Positions 1 through 8,491 of a stretch of DNA of 64,000 bases are shown here, one piece after another. Both the position numbers and the translations under genes were made by a program. The stretch covers positions 1,536 to 65,535 of the forward strand of contig NZ_HG964938.1 of NCBI RefSeq assembly GCF_000613245.1, given 5' to 3'. The stretch is from Mycobacterium asiaticum DSM 44297 (lineage in GTDB: Bacteria; Actinomycetota; Actinomycetes; Mycobacteriales; Mycobacteriaceae). Under the pieces are notes generated by a model. That model saw only the letters and a list, made by a program, of their open reading frames with translations. It made no database searches and had not been told where the DNA came from. Within the stretch, counting starts at the first letter, position 1; every line of letters starts with the position of its first letter.

Positions 1-45
1 GGCGGCATCGTGGGTGCTCCGGGCAACCCGGGCACCGCGGGTTGA
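1..45 (+). CDS. C-terminal end of a glycine-rich ORF (partial)
   Basis: From base 1 one frame stays open to a TGA at 43-45 and reads a short tail rich in Gly, Pro and Ala (ending GAPGNPGTAG). The start lies outside the window. Such a tail would suit a PE_PGRS-like or other Gly-rich mycobacterial protein, but fourteen residues cannot establish a family. It converges on the Rv0216-like gene, which ends 23 bases away. It may be a chance open frame in GC-rich DNA. Confidence 0.25.
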   Translation, partial: GGIVGAPGNPGTAG

Positions 46-68
46 GACGGGCGGGCCGGACCGGGACG

Positions 69-1067
69 TCAGAACTGCAGCGCGCTGAAGCGCCAGTCCA
101 AGACCTGCCGGTCCGGCTCGCCAACCGCGTAGACCAGCGAGCGCAGGCCCAGCACACCCCCGTGCTCCCGCGGCTCGGCGGATTCGACGTGCAGCTCGCT
201 GTACAAGGTGTCACCCTCGCGCACCGGGCCGGTGTGGTCGCAGGACTGCCATCCCAGCACCGTCACCAGGTTCGGCAACAGCCGGTTGGCTTGGGCGAAG
301 GCCAGCCCGATGGTGTGCCCGCCGTATACCAGCCGCTGTCCCCCGGCCCGCCAATCATGGTGTGTGGCAGCGATATTGAAGGTAAGCCGGGCCAGTTCTG
401 GGGCGCTGGTCACCACATCGCCGGTACTGTGCAGCACCGCTCCGGTCAGCTCCGGATCGAAGTGCGGACCGGGCACCCGGGCGCGGAAGGCCTCGGCGTC
501 CCAGGCCTGCGTCGGATCGAATGCCGGGGCCGCCGCGTCCGCGCCGATAGCGGACAGATCGTCGCCCGGCCCCGAGCCGGCCCACTGCGGACTGGTGGGC
601 AGCATCGCGCAGCGGTAGAAGTCAAGCACCAGCTGATCGGCCTGATCGATGGTCGTCATGCGCAACGCTGCCAGGCCCGTCGGCGGCCGGCCGGGCTTGA
701 CCGAGTTGGCCCGCAGGCCCACCACTTCGGTGCGGGTGTACAGCGTGTCGCCGAGCACCGGAAAGCGGTGGAAAATCAACCCGCGGTAGAACAGATTCGC
801 CTTGACCCGCTGGGTGGCAAGCGTCGACTGCCCGATCGCCACATCACACACCAGGCCGGGGTGCGCCAGCGCACCGGTCGCGCCGGTGACCGCGCCGCAC
901 AGCCCGGCGTCCAGTGACAACCGCAGCCGGTTGCCCAGGATTGCCTGGTGGGCGGCGGCCAGGCCGGGGCCCAGGGTGACCGACGGCGCCCAGTCGAACA
1001 CCTGGCCCGGCGACAGGTCGTCGAAGTAGGGACCGCCCGCCCGGATGCCCCGGTACCCGTTCGTCAC
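69..1067 (-). CDS. MaoC-like double-hotdog protein (Rv0216 type)
   Basis: This 332-residue protein resembles M. tuberculosis Rv0216, a double-hotdog protein of the (R)-specific enoyl-CoA hydratase (MaoC) group, so a cytosolic acyl-CoA substrate is likely. The N-terminal half has a degenerate hotdog. The C-terminal half carries the hydratase-like stretch FNIAATHHDW with Asn231 and His236/His237, followed by GGHTIGLAFAQ, where the MaoC catalytic dyad and glycine lie. The first hotdog shows no such dyad, as expected for a two-domain protein with one active site. The start is ATG. It diverges from fadE3, which fits a shared fatty-acid context. I have not shown that it is catalytically active. Confidence 0.85.
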   Translation of the reverse strand: MTNGYRGIRAGGPYFDDLSPGQVFDWAPSVTLGPGLAAAHQAILGNRLRLSLDAGLCGAVTGATGALAHPGLVCDVAIGQSTLATQRVKANLFYRGLIFHRFPVLGDTLYTRTEVVGLRANSVKPGRPPTGLAALRMTTIDQADQLVLDFYRCAMLPTSPQWAGSGPGDDLSAIGADAAAPAFDPTQAWDAEAFRARVPGPHFDPELTGAVLHSTGDVVTSAPELARLTFNIAATHHDWRAGGQRLVYGGHTIGLAFAQANRLLPNLVTVLGWQSCDHTGPVREGDTLYSELHVESAEPREHGGVLGLRSLVYAVGEPDRQVLDWRFSALQF

Positions 1068-1196
1068 AAGGGCTCATGCTGGCAGGCTGTCCAACCGAGG
1101 GTCAAACACCCACCCAGCCGAGAGTGAAAGTCACGACGCGACACGCCGGTTGCGCGTCGCCATATTCACGCTCGGCCAACGGAGAGGCGGCCGACG

Positions 1197-2354
1197 GTGA
1201 GCACTGAACTGAACGACGACGAAGCGATGCTGGTCGCCACGGTGCGCGCGTTCATCGATCGTGACGTCAAGCCGAGCGTGCGCGAAATCGAGCATGCCAA
1301 CACCTATCCCGAGGCGTGGATCGAACAGATGAAGCGCATCGGCATCTACGGCCTGGCCATCGAGGAGGCGTATGGCGGCTCACCGGTCTCGATGCCCTGC
1401 TATGTCCAGGTGACCCAGGAACTTGCGCGCGGCTGGATGAGCCTGGCCGGCGCGATGGGCGGCCACACCGTGGTCGCGAAGCTGCTGACGTTGTTCGGTA
1501 CCCAGGAGCAGAAGCGGAAGTATCTGCCGCCGATGGCCACCGGCGAGTTGCGGGCCACCATGGCGCTCACCGAGCCCGGTGGTGGCTCAGACTTGCAGAA
1601 CATGACCACCACCGCACTACCGGATGGACCAGATACGTTGGTGGTCAACGGGTCCAAGACCTGGATCAGCAATGCACGGCGCTCCGGTCTGATCGCGCTG
1701 CTGGCCAAGACCGACCCCAACGCCACGCCCCGGCACAAGGGCATCTCGGTGCTGCTGGTCGAACACGGTCCGGGTTTGACGGTGTCGCGGGACCTGCCGA
1801 AATTGGGCTACAAGGGTGTCGAGTCCTGTGAGCTTTCGTTCGACGGCTTCCGGGCGCCCGCCTCCGCCGTGCTCGGCGGCCAGATGGGCCAAGGCTTTTC
1901 ACAGATGATGAAGGGCCTCGAGACCGGCCGGATTCAGGTCGCGGCCCGGGCACTGGGCGTGGCCACCGCGGCTCTGGAGGACGCTTTGGACTACGCGCAG
2001 CAACGCGAGAGTTTCGGCAAGCCCATCTGGCAGCACCAGGCCGTCGGCAACTACTTGGCTGACATGGCAACGAAACTCACCGCCGCGCGCCAGCTCACCC
2101 GGTATGCCGCCGAACGCTACGACAGCGGCCAGCGCTGTGACATGGAGGCCGGGATGGCCAAGCTGTTCGCCTCCGAGGTCGCAATGGAAATCGCCCTGAA
2201 CGCGGTGCGTATCCACGGTGGCTACGGCTACTCCACCGAGTACGACGTGGAGCGCTATTTCCGCGATGCGCCCCTGATGATCGTCGGTGAGGGCACCAAC
2301 GAGATTCAGCGCAATGTGATTGCCTCGCAATTGGTGTCACGCGGCGGGATCTGA
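1197..2354 (+). CDS. fadE3: Acyl-CoA dehydrogenase FadE3
   Basis: A 385-residue FAD-dependent acyl-CoA dehydrogenase that would introduce the alpha,beta double bond of an acyl-CoA in beta-oxidation. The FAD-binding stretch ALTEPGGGSDLQ lies near residue 125 and the C-terminal signature GYGYSTEYDVERYFRD near 345. The segment GEGTNEIQRN near 365 holds the Glu at the position of the usual catalytic base (Glu376 of MCAD). The GTG start follows a GGAGAGG ribosome site at 1181-1187. It diverges from the Rv0216-like gene across 129 bases and converges on the crotonase gene, ending 23 bases from it. The M. tuberculosis orthologue is Rv0215c. Physiological chain length is unknown. Confidence 0.93.
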   Translation: MSTELNDDEAMLVATVRAFIDRDVKPSVREIEHANTYPEAWIEQMKRIGIYGLAIEEAYGGSPVSMPCYVQVTQELARGWMSLAGAMGGHTVVAKLLTLFGTQEQKRKYLPPMATGELRATMALTEPGGGSDLQNMTTTALPDGPDTLVVNGSKTWISNARRSGLIALLAKTDPNATPRHKGISVLLVEHGPGLTVSRDLPKLGYKGVESCELSFDGFRAPASAVLGGQMGQGFSQMMKGLETGRIQVAARALGVATAALEDALDYAQQRESFGKPIWQHQAVGNYLADMATKLTAARQLTRYAAERYDSGQRCDMEAGMAKLFASEVAMEIALNAVRIHGGYGYSTEYDVERYFRDAPLMIVGEGTNEIQRNVIASQLVSRGGI

Positions 2355-2377
2355 ATCCGAGATCACCCGGCTACTGA

Positions 2378-3313
2378 TCAGTCGCTGATCACGTCCACCA
2401 ACCCCCACTGCAGCGCGGTTTCGGCGGTGATGGTCCGGCCGGACAACACCAGATACGCGGTGCGCCAACGGCCGATCCTTCGGGTGACACTGACGGTGCC
2501 ACCGGCGCCGGGAAGCAGGCCCAATCTCAGCTCGGGCAGGCCGAACACCGCGTCGCGGCTCGCCTCGACCCAGCCGCAGAACGCCGCCATCTCCAGGCCG
2601 CTGCCCAGCACTTGGCCGTGCACCCGCGCCCGGCACCGGCGGCCGAACCGGGCGGTGAGCTCGTCGAGCACCAGCGCCGGGCTGTGGCGGGTGCGGGCCA
2701 GGTGGGCGCTGGCGGGGTCGGCGAAGGAACCGAACTCGGCGAGGTCACCCCCGCTGCAGAAGGACGGACCGTTGCCGCTCAACACTATTCCGCTCACCGA
2801 CGGATCCAGCTGCGCGACGGACAACATCTCCAGCAACGCGGCCCGCATGTCGGTGGAGAACGCGTTGTGCCGCTGCGGCCGGTTGAGCTGGATCCGCAGT
2901 AGATCGCCGTCGCGTTGCGCCACAACGGGATCGGTGACCTTGGGGACGGAAGCCGGGCCGCGTTCGGACAGCCAGCTGGCGAACTCCGGACCGGCCTGCA
3001 GCGTCGAATAGGCCAGCGATTCGGTGACCACGCCGGCCAGCGTCCCACCGTCCGGGTCCAGGCCGCGCAGCACGTCGTCGCAGACGGCACTGGCCTGCGG
3101 CCAGTGCTCGCCGCGTCGGGTCAGCTCGGCCAGCGTCTCGGGTACCGAGTCCACGGTGACGACCCGACGATCCAGGCAGGGCTCCTCAGTAATGGTGAAA
3201 CTAGCTGTTGTCAGCCATGATTCATTCGACGGTGGTCCGTAGCCGACGACCACACCCGGCGGTGTTTGGACGTCCGGAGCCGGCGGTGCGGACAGATCGA
3301 CCAGCCGGATCAT
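2378..3313 (-). CDS. Enoyl-CoA hydratase/isomerase with long N-terminal extension
   Basis: A 311-residue crotonase-superfamily protein. The crotonase core starts only near residue 128. It has the first oxyanion-hole motif GNGPSFCSGGDL (180-191), the second region HGQVLGSGLEMAAFC with Glu241, and FGLPELRLGLLPGAGG with Glu261. The two glutamates match the acid/base pair of true enoyl-CoA hydratases, so hydratase activity is plausible. The first 125 residues have no motif I recognise. The core is also short at its C terminus, ending soon after the GLVDVI segment without the usual helical tail. The ATG lies three bases after the fadD4 stop, so the pair is probably one operon. I recall no equivalent between Rv0214 and Rv0215c of M. 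tuberculosis. Confidence 0.85.
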   Translation of the reverse strand: MIRLVDLSAPPAPDVQTPPGVVVGYGPPSNESWLTTASFTITEEPCLDRRVVTVDSVPETLAELTRRGEHWPQASAVCDDVLRGLDPDGGTLAGVVTESLAYSTLQAGPEFASWLSERGPASVPKVTDPVVAQRDGDLLRIQLNRPQRHNAFSTDMRAALLEMLSVAQLDPSVSGIVLSGNGPSFCSGGDLAEFGSFADPASAHLARTRHSPALVLDELTARFGRRCRARVHGQVLGSGLEMAAFCGWVEASRDAVFGLPELRLGLLPGAGGTVSVTRRIGRWRTAYLVLSGRTITAETALQWGLVDVISD

Positions 3314-3316
3314 GGT

Positions 3317-4840
3317 TCACGCCGAATACTTCTCGACCAGACCGTTCTTATACAACTTGCCCGTGTCAGTGCGCGGCAGCGCAGTTTCGAACGCGATCGA
3401 CCGCGGGCACTTGAAGTGCGACAACCGCTCTCGCAGCCAACCCAGCAGCTCCTCGCCGAATTCGTCGGTCCCGTCGGCCGGGTCGACGGTCTGTACCACC
3501 GCCATCACCCGCTGGCCCATCTCTTCATCGGGAACGCCGAACACGGCCGCGTCCAACACCTTTGGATGGGTGACCAACAGGTTCTCGGCTTCCTGCGGGT
3601 AGATGTTCACCCCGCCGGAGATGATCATGTGGTGCCGGCGGTCGGTCAGGTAGAGGTAACCTTCCTCGTCGAGGTAGCCGATGTCACCGACCGTCATCCA
3701 CCCGCGCTTGTCCCGGGACGCAGCGGTTTTGGACGGATCGTTGAGGTACTCGAACGAGTAACCGCCTTCGAAGTAGATCTCCCCCGGCTGGCCGGGCGGC
3801 AACTCGGTGCCGTCCTCCCCGAGGATGTGCAGCGCGCCGATCATCGGCTTGCCCACCGAACCCGGATGCGCGAGCCAGTCCTCGGCGGTGATCAGCGTGG
3901 AGCCGATCGCCTCTGAGGACGCGTAGTACTCGTCGACGATCGGTCCCCACCAGTCGATCATCTGCTTCTTGATCTCCACCGGGCAGGGTGCGGCGGCGTG
4001 CATCACCCGCTTCAGGCTGGACAGGTCGTACGAATCACGAACCGAATCGGGCAGTTTCAGCATCCGCACGAACATCGCCGGGACGAACTGGCCGTGCGTC
4101 ACGCCGTACCGCGCGATGGCGTCCAGCGTCCCTTCCGGATCGAACTTCTCCATGACCACGGTGGTCAGCCCGGCGGCCTGCACCGTCATCGACCACACCG
4201 ACGGCGCGGTGTGATAGAGCGGGGCGGGGCTCAGGTACACGGTGTCGGGGTCCATCCAGAAGTCCACCAGCGCTGACATCATGCCGGGCGCCGCCTCCGG
4301 CGGGAGGTGCGTCAGTTCGCGTTTGATGCCCTTGGGCCGGCCGGTGGTGCCCGACGAATACTGCAGCAGGTCGCCCTCGATCTCGTCCTCGATCGGGGTA
4401 TCCGGTTGATCGGCAACACATTCCGGATAGCGCTGCCAGCCGTCGAGATCACCGTCGGCGATTAGCAGCAGCTCGGGCAGCCCACCCGGCAAATGTTCGG
4501 CCAGGCCGGCGCAGACCTCGCGCAGCGCCGCCGACCCGACGATCGCCTTGGCGCTGCTGTTGTCGACGATGTATGCGGCCTCCGCCGCGGTGAGATGGGT
4601 GTTGATCGGCACGTAGTACAGCCCGCTGCGCCGCGCCGCCCACATCACCGCGTGCATGTGTTCGTTGTTCTCCAGCAGGATCGCGACGGCGTCGCCCTCG
4701 CGCAGGCCCGCCTGCCGGAATTTGTGCGCCAGCCGGTTGGCCCGCGCTTCCAATTCACCGAAGGTCACCACCGTTCCCGACGGATACAGGATGACGGCAG
4801 GCTTGCCGGGATTGGCTTGCGCGTAGGGGCGGATCTGCAT
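3317..4840 (-). CDS. fadD4: Fatty-acid-CoA ligase FadD4
   Basis: A 507-residue ANL-superfamily acyl-CoA synthetase that would activate a carboxylic acid through an acyl-adenylate. The P-loop-like motif YSSGTTGRPKG is at 161-171. YASSEAIGSTL, GWMTVGDIGYLDEEG and DRRHHMIISGGVNIYP follow in the usual order, and the C-terminal domain ends with the catalytic-lysine motif PRTDTGKLYKNG. I chose the ATG at 4840 because the protein then begins MQIRPYAQANPGKPAV, typical of FadD proteins. An upstream GTG at 4861 would add seven residues and has no ribosome site. It is the first gene of a pair with the downstream crotonase. The orthologue is probably Rv0214. Confidence 0.9.
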   Translation of the reverse strand: MQIRPYAQANPGKPAVILYPSGTVVTFGELEARANRLAHKFRQAGLREGDAVAILLENNEHMHAVMWAARRSGLYYVPINTHLTAAEAAYIVDNSSAKAIVGSAALREVCAGLAEHLPGGLPELLLIADGDLDGWQRYPECVADQPDTPIEDEIEGDLLQYSSGTTGRPKGIKRELTHLPPEAAPGMMSALVDFWMDPDTVYLSPAPLYHTAPSVWSMTVQAAGLTTVVMEKFDPEGTLDAIARYGVTHGQFVPAMFVRMLKLPDSVRDSYDLSSLKRVMHAAAPCPVEIKKQMIDWWGPIVDEYYASSEAIGSTLITAEDWLAHPGSVGKPMIGALHILGEDGTELPPGQPGEIYFEGGYSFEYLNDPSKTAASRDKRGWMTVGDIGYLDEEGYLYLTDRRHHMIISGGVNIYPQEAENLLVTHPKVLDAAVFGVPDEEMGQRVMAVVQTVDPADGTDEFGEELLGWLRERLSHFKCPRSIAFETALPRTDTGKLYKNGLVEKYSA

Positions 4841-4875
4841 GGCTGAAACTCTACGAGCCACGGCTGAGCAGACGA

Positions 4876-4911
4876 AAAAGCACCTGACACGCCGTGCGTG
4901 CAGGTGCTTTT
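4876..4911 (-). terminator. Hairpin terminator downstream of pckA
   Basis: A perfect 11-base inverted repeat: AAAAGCACCTG at 4876-4886 and CAGGTGCTTTT at 4901-4911, with a 14-base loop. It sits 18 bases after the pckA stop and upstream of fadD4. Flanking A and T runs give a T-tail on either strand, so it looks like an intrinsic, possibly bidirectional terminator separating pckA from fadD4. Confidence 0.8.
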
Positions 4912-4928
4912 ACGGCTGCTCGCGCCGG

Positions 4929-6749
4929 CTACTCGGCCAGGCGGGCCTTCAGCGCCTCGAACTCGTCGCGGATGCCGGTCGGCAGCTTGTCGCCGACGAA
5001 CTCGAACCACTCCTCGATCAGCGGCAGCTCTTCGCGCCACTCGGCGGCATTGACGGCCAGCGCCGACTCGACGTCGGCGGCGTCCGCGTCCAGGCCGTCC
5101 AGGTACAGGTCCGCCGTGCTCGGCACCACGCCGATGGCGGTGTCCTGGCCACCCGCGTTGTGCTCGATGCGGTCCACGATCCACTTCAGCACCCGGCTGT
5201 TTTCGCCGAACCCCGGCCACAGGAACTGGCCCTCGTCGCCGCGGCGGAACCAGTTGACGAAGAACACCTTCGGCAGCTTGGACTCGTCAGCATGCTTGCC
5301 AAGGTCGATCCAGTGCTGGAAGTAGTCCCCGACGTTGTAGCCCAGGAACGGCAACATGGCCATCGGGTCGCGGCGCACCGTGCCGACCTTGCCCTCGGCG
5401 GCGGCGGTCTGTTCGCTACCCATGGTCGCGCCCATGAACACGCCGTGCTGCCAGTCACGCGCCTCGGTGACCAGCGGCACCGTGGTCTTGCGGCGGGCAC
5501 CGAACAGGATGCCGGAGATCGGCACGCCCTGCGGGTCGTCCCACTCGGGGGCCAGGATCGGGCACTGCGACATCGGGGTGCAGTAGCGCGAGTTGGGGTG
5601 CGCGGCCTTCTCGCCGTTGTCAGGCGTCCAGTCGCGGCCCTTCCAGTCGATCAGGTGCTGCGGGTCGCCCTCCAGGCCCTCCCACCACACGTCGCCGTCA
5701 TCGGTGAGCGCCACGTTGGTGAACACCGTGTTGCCGCCCTCGATGGTGCGCATGGCGTTGGGGTTGGACTTCCAGTTGGTGCCCGGCGCGACCCCGAAGA
5801 AACCGTACTCCGGGTTGACGGCGTACAGCCGGCCGTCCTTGCCGAACCGCATCCAGGCGATGTCGTCGCCCAACGTCTCGGCGCGCCAGCCCGGGATGGT
5901 GGGCTGCAGCATCGCCAGGTTGGTCTTGCCGCACGCCGACGGGAACGCGGCCGCGAAGTAGTACGCCTTGTTCTCCGGCGAGATCAGCTTGAGGATCAGC
6001 ATGTGCTCGGCCAGCCAGCCCTCGTCGTGCGCCATGGCCGAGGCGATACGCAGTGAGTAGCACTTCTTGCCCAGCAGCGCGTTGCCGCCGTAGCCCGACC
6101 CGTAGCTCCAGATCTCGCGGGTCTCGGGGAAGTGGGTGATGTATTTGGTGTCGTTGCACGGCCACGGGACGTCCTGCTGCCCGTCCTCCAGCGGCGCCCC
6201 GACGGAGTGCAGCGCCTTGACGAAGAACCCGTCGTCGCCGATCTTGTCCAGCGCGGCCTTGCCCATCCGGGTCATCGTGCGCATGGAGACGACGACATAC
6301 TCGGAGTCGGTGATCTCCACGCCCAGCTTCGGGTCGTCAGCACCCAGCGGACCCATGCAGAACGGCACCACGTACATGGTGCGCCCGCGCATCGACCCGC
6401 GGTATAGGTCGGTCATGATCGACCGCATCTCGCTGGGGTCTTTCCAGTTGTTGGTCGGGCCGGCGTCGACCTCGCGTTCGGAGCAGATGAAGGTCCGCGA
6501 CTCCACCCGCGCGACGTCGGAGGGGTCGGACAGCGCCAGGAACGAGTTCGGGTGCTTCTCCGGGTTCAGCCGGGTGAAGGTGCCGGCCTCGACCAGCTGG
6601 TCGGAGAGCCGCTTGAATTCCTCGTCCGACCCATCGGTGAAGACCACCCGGTCGGGCTGGGTGAGCTCAGCAACCTCCTGCACCCAGGACAGCAGCCCCT
6701 GATGATTCGTGGGGGCGGTATCCAGACCGGGAATGGTTGCTGAAGTCAT
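4929..6749 (-). CDS. pckA: Phosphoenolpyruvate carboxykinase (GTP)
   Basis: A 606-residue GTP-dependent PEP carboxykinase that interconverts oxaloacetate and phosphoenolpyruvate in the cytosol, the gateway to gluconeogenesis when mycobacteria grow on lipids. The kinase P-loop FPSACGKTN is at 269-277 with the family's reactive Cys273 and Lys275. The Mn/substrate region with SYGSGYGGNALLGKKC is near 215-230 and the guanine-binding C-terminal region is intact. Length matches the family. The ATG follows an AGGAGAG ribosome site. A 200-base region upstream, with AT-rich stretches (GATAAT and TATAAG on the minus strand), probably holds the promoter, but I could not fix one. A strong hairpin lies after the stop. 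Confidence 0.97.
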   Translation of the reverse strand: MTSATIPGLDTAPTNHQGLLSWVQEVAELTQPDRVVFTDGSDEEFKRLSDQLVEAGTFTRLNPEKHPNSFLALSDPSDVARVESRTFICSEREVDAGPTNNWKDPSEMRSIMTDLYRGSMRGRTMYVVPFCMGPLGADDPKLGVEITDSEYVVVSMRTMTRMGKAALDKIGDDGFFVKALHSVGAPLEDGQQDVPWPCNDTKYITHFPETREIWSYGSGYGGNALLGKKCYSLRIASAMAHDEGWLAEHMLILKLISPENKAYYFAAAFPSACGKTNLAMLQPTIPGWRAETLGDDIAWMRFGKDGRLYAVNPEYGFFGVAPGTNWKSNPNAMRTIEGGNTVFTNVALTDDGDVWWEGLEGDPQHLIDWKGRDWTPDNGEKAAHPNSRYCTPMSQCPILAPEWDDPQGVPISGILFGARRKTTVPLVTEARDWQHGVFMGATMGSEQTAAAEGKVGTVRRDPMAMLPFLGYNVGDYFQHWIDLGKHADESKLPKVFFVNWFRRGDEGQFLWPGFGENSRVLKWIVDRIEHNAGGQDTAIGVVPSTADLYLDGLDADAADVESALAVNAAEWREELPLIEEWFEFVGDKLPTGIRDEFEALKARLAE

Positions 6750-6949
6750 CGAACTCTCCTGAATCTGCTGCGTTGGCGATCGTCGGTTTGTCGGCTCGTT
6801 CTGGTCGCGTGCGCTTGCTTACGTATTGCCCGCGCGGCGGTACTCACACTTAGCGCTTTCTTATACAGATTATCGCGCATCACTTGTCGGGGAAGGTACG
6901 GGCGGGTATAAGCCTTCTCACAAGACCGATTCAGAAAGATCGCGTCCGG

Positions 6950-8491
6950 TCAAAAATCGCTGTGACCCGCATCCGACCGCGGCGAGATCTTTGCCCGGAT
7001 GATCCCTGGGTCGGTGGCGGTACCAGATATACCTGGTTCGCCCAGCTCGGCGCGAATCGCGTCGAGCGCTGCCAGGATGGTCGGCATCTCCCGGTCCCGC
7101 ACCGCCGCAGCCCGTGCCGCGGCCAGGGCGTGTTCGCGCAGTTCGCCGTCGATCAGGCTGACCTGGTCGTTCACTCGGCTGTTCTCGGTCTCGTCGTGTG
7201 CGCTGACCGCGGTGGACAGGCTCGATTCGGCATCCAGCACCCGGCTGGCGACCATCTGCTCGGTGACCGAGCGCAGTGCCGACGTCACATCGGTCACCCA
7301 GCGGTCCAGCACGGCGCGATCGCTGAGCAGGCTGCGGACGTTGACCAACCACAGCGTCGTCGCCAGACCCACCGCCACGCACACCACGATCCCGGCGCCC
7401 ACCACCGGGGGCGCCACCCCTGGGCTCAGCCGCGAGAGCAGGCCGGCCACCAGTCGGCTCAGTGTCAGCGCCACCCCGAGGCCGAACAGGGCGCCGAACA
7501 CCATCAGCAACCGGGTCTCCAGCCGTCGCGACTTCCGCGGCGGCGGCGAAACCGGGACGGCGGGCGGCTTGTCGGGGGGCGGCAGTTCCAGCGCCACCCC
7601 CGTCACCTGCGCGACATCGGCCAGGTGGGCGTCGATACCTTCGGCGACCTCGCTGACGACTTCGTCCAGCCGTCGCCGGACGTAGTCCTCGAACGCGGGG
7701 ATGCGGCGGCGGGTCAGCGTCGTGATGTCCTCCTGCAGTTCGCCGCGCACCGAGGCGCAGCGGTTGCGCGCGAAGTAGGACAGCTGGACCCGGGCCTGCT
7801 GGATCTGGCCGCGCATTGTGATGGTGCGCTCGGTTCGCGACTGTCGGCGTTGCCGCAGGGCGGCACTTCGTTCCTCGCGTAGGGCGTCGACGCGGGCCCG
7901 GCGCCCCGCCCCGTCGGCGTCCCGGTCGAACCGCGCGGCCACCTTCTGCAGCCGCGCTTCCCAGGCCCGCAACCGGTTGCGGCGGGCCACGTCCGAGTCG
8001 GCGAGCTGGCCCTGGACGGTCGCGACCAACTCGTCGACGTGCGGCTCCCCCACCTCCGGGGCGGCGGCGACGCCGATCCACGGCACCTTGCCGTAGCGCG
8101 GTGCATGCTCGGCCAGCCGATCCCGGTTGGCCGCCAGCACATCACGCCAGGCGAGGTGCACGTCGATTTTGGCGACCACCCCCACCACCACGTCGGTGCT
8201 GTCCGCGGCGGCATCGAGTAGGGCACAGTCCGATGCGGTCATCGGTGCGGACGCGGAGACCACGAACACCACCGCCAGCGGCGCAGCACCGGGACTGAGC
8301 TCAGCGGACTCCACCACCGGGTATTCCGGGAACCGTTCCCGCAGTGCGGTCGCGACGCTGGTGACCCCGGCCAGCCAGGGACCGGTCACCAGCACCACGT
8401 CGCGACGGTTGATCGCGGGCGGAGTTAGACCCGGTCCGATCGCGGCGACCATGGCATCAACCCGGGCGGCTGGATCGTCGCGAGTACTCAC
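6950..8491 (-). CDS. Membrane-anchored GTPase-like protein with degenerate P-loop (Rv0210 type)
   Basis: A 513-residue protein with an N-terminal P-loop-like fold. The Walker A position reads GPWLAGVTS (37-45), with Val where Lys is expected. A G4-like motif, AKID, is at 107-110. A charged, probably coiled-coil region spans about 165-240. A proline-rich linker leads to two membrane helices at about 327-352 and 362-385, then a helical tail. This layout recalls dynamin-like or membrane-remodelling GTPases, but nucleotide binding is doubtful. I chose the GTG at 8491 because it overlaps the upstream stop as GTGA and has a GGAGGG site six bases before. A GTG at 8509 would add six residues. Known in M. 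tuberculosis only as hypothetical Rv0210. Confidence 0.75.
   Translation of the reverse strand: MSTRDDPAARVDAMVAAIGPGLTPPAINRRDVVLVTGPWLAGVTSVATALRERFPEYPVVESAELSPGAAPLAVVFVVSASAPMTASDCALLDAAADSTDVVVGVVAKIDVHLAWRDVLAANRDRLAEHAPRYGKVPWIGVAAAPEVGEPHVDELVATVQGQLADSDVARRNRLRAWEARLQKVAARFDRDADGAGRRARVDALREERSAALRQRRQSRTERTITMRGQIQQARVQLSYFARNRCASVRGELQEDITTLTRRRIPAFEDYVRRRLDEVVSEVAEGIDAHLADVAQVTGVALELPPPDKPPAVPVSPPPRKSRRLETRLLMVFGALFGLGVALTLSRLVAGLLSRLSPGVAPPVVGAGIVVCVAVGLATTLWLVNVRSLLSDRAVLDRWVTDVTSALRSVTEQMVASRVLDAESSLSTAVSAHDETENSRVNDQVSLIDGELREHALAAARAAAVRDREMPTILAALDAIRAELGEPGISGTATDPGIIRAKISPRSDAGHSDF

Noticed and set aside
25..43. Hairpin AACCCG/CGGGTT near the window start as a terminator
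   Set aside because: The stem is six bases, lies within the Gly-rich frame and has no T-tract.
2375..2391. TGATCA repeated at 2375-2380 and 2386-2391 as an operator
   Set aside because: It spans the end of the crotonase gene between convergent stops, where no promoter is expected; TGATCA is self-palindromic and common.
4839..6056. 405-codon open frame antisense to pckA
   Set aside because: Covers the pckA core and reads biased residues; pckA is unmistakable on the other strand.
6750..6949. A defined pckA promoter
   Set aside because: AT-rich elements GATAAT and TATAAG exist on the minus strand, but no convincing -35 sits at the proper spacing, so no site was called.
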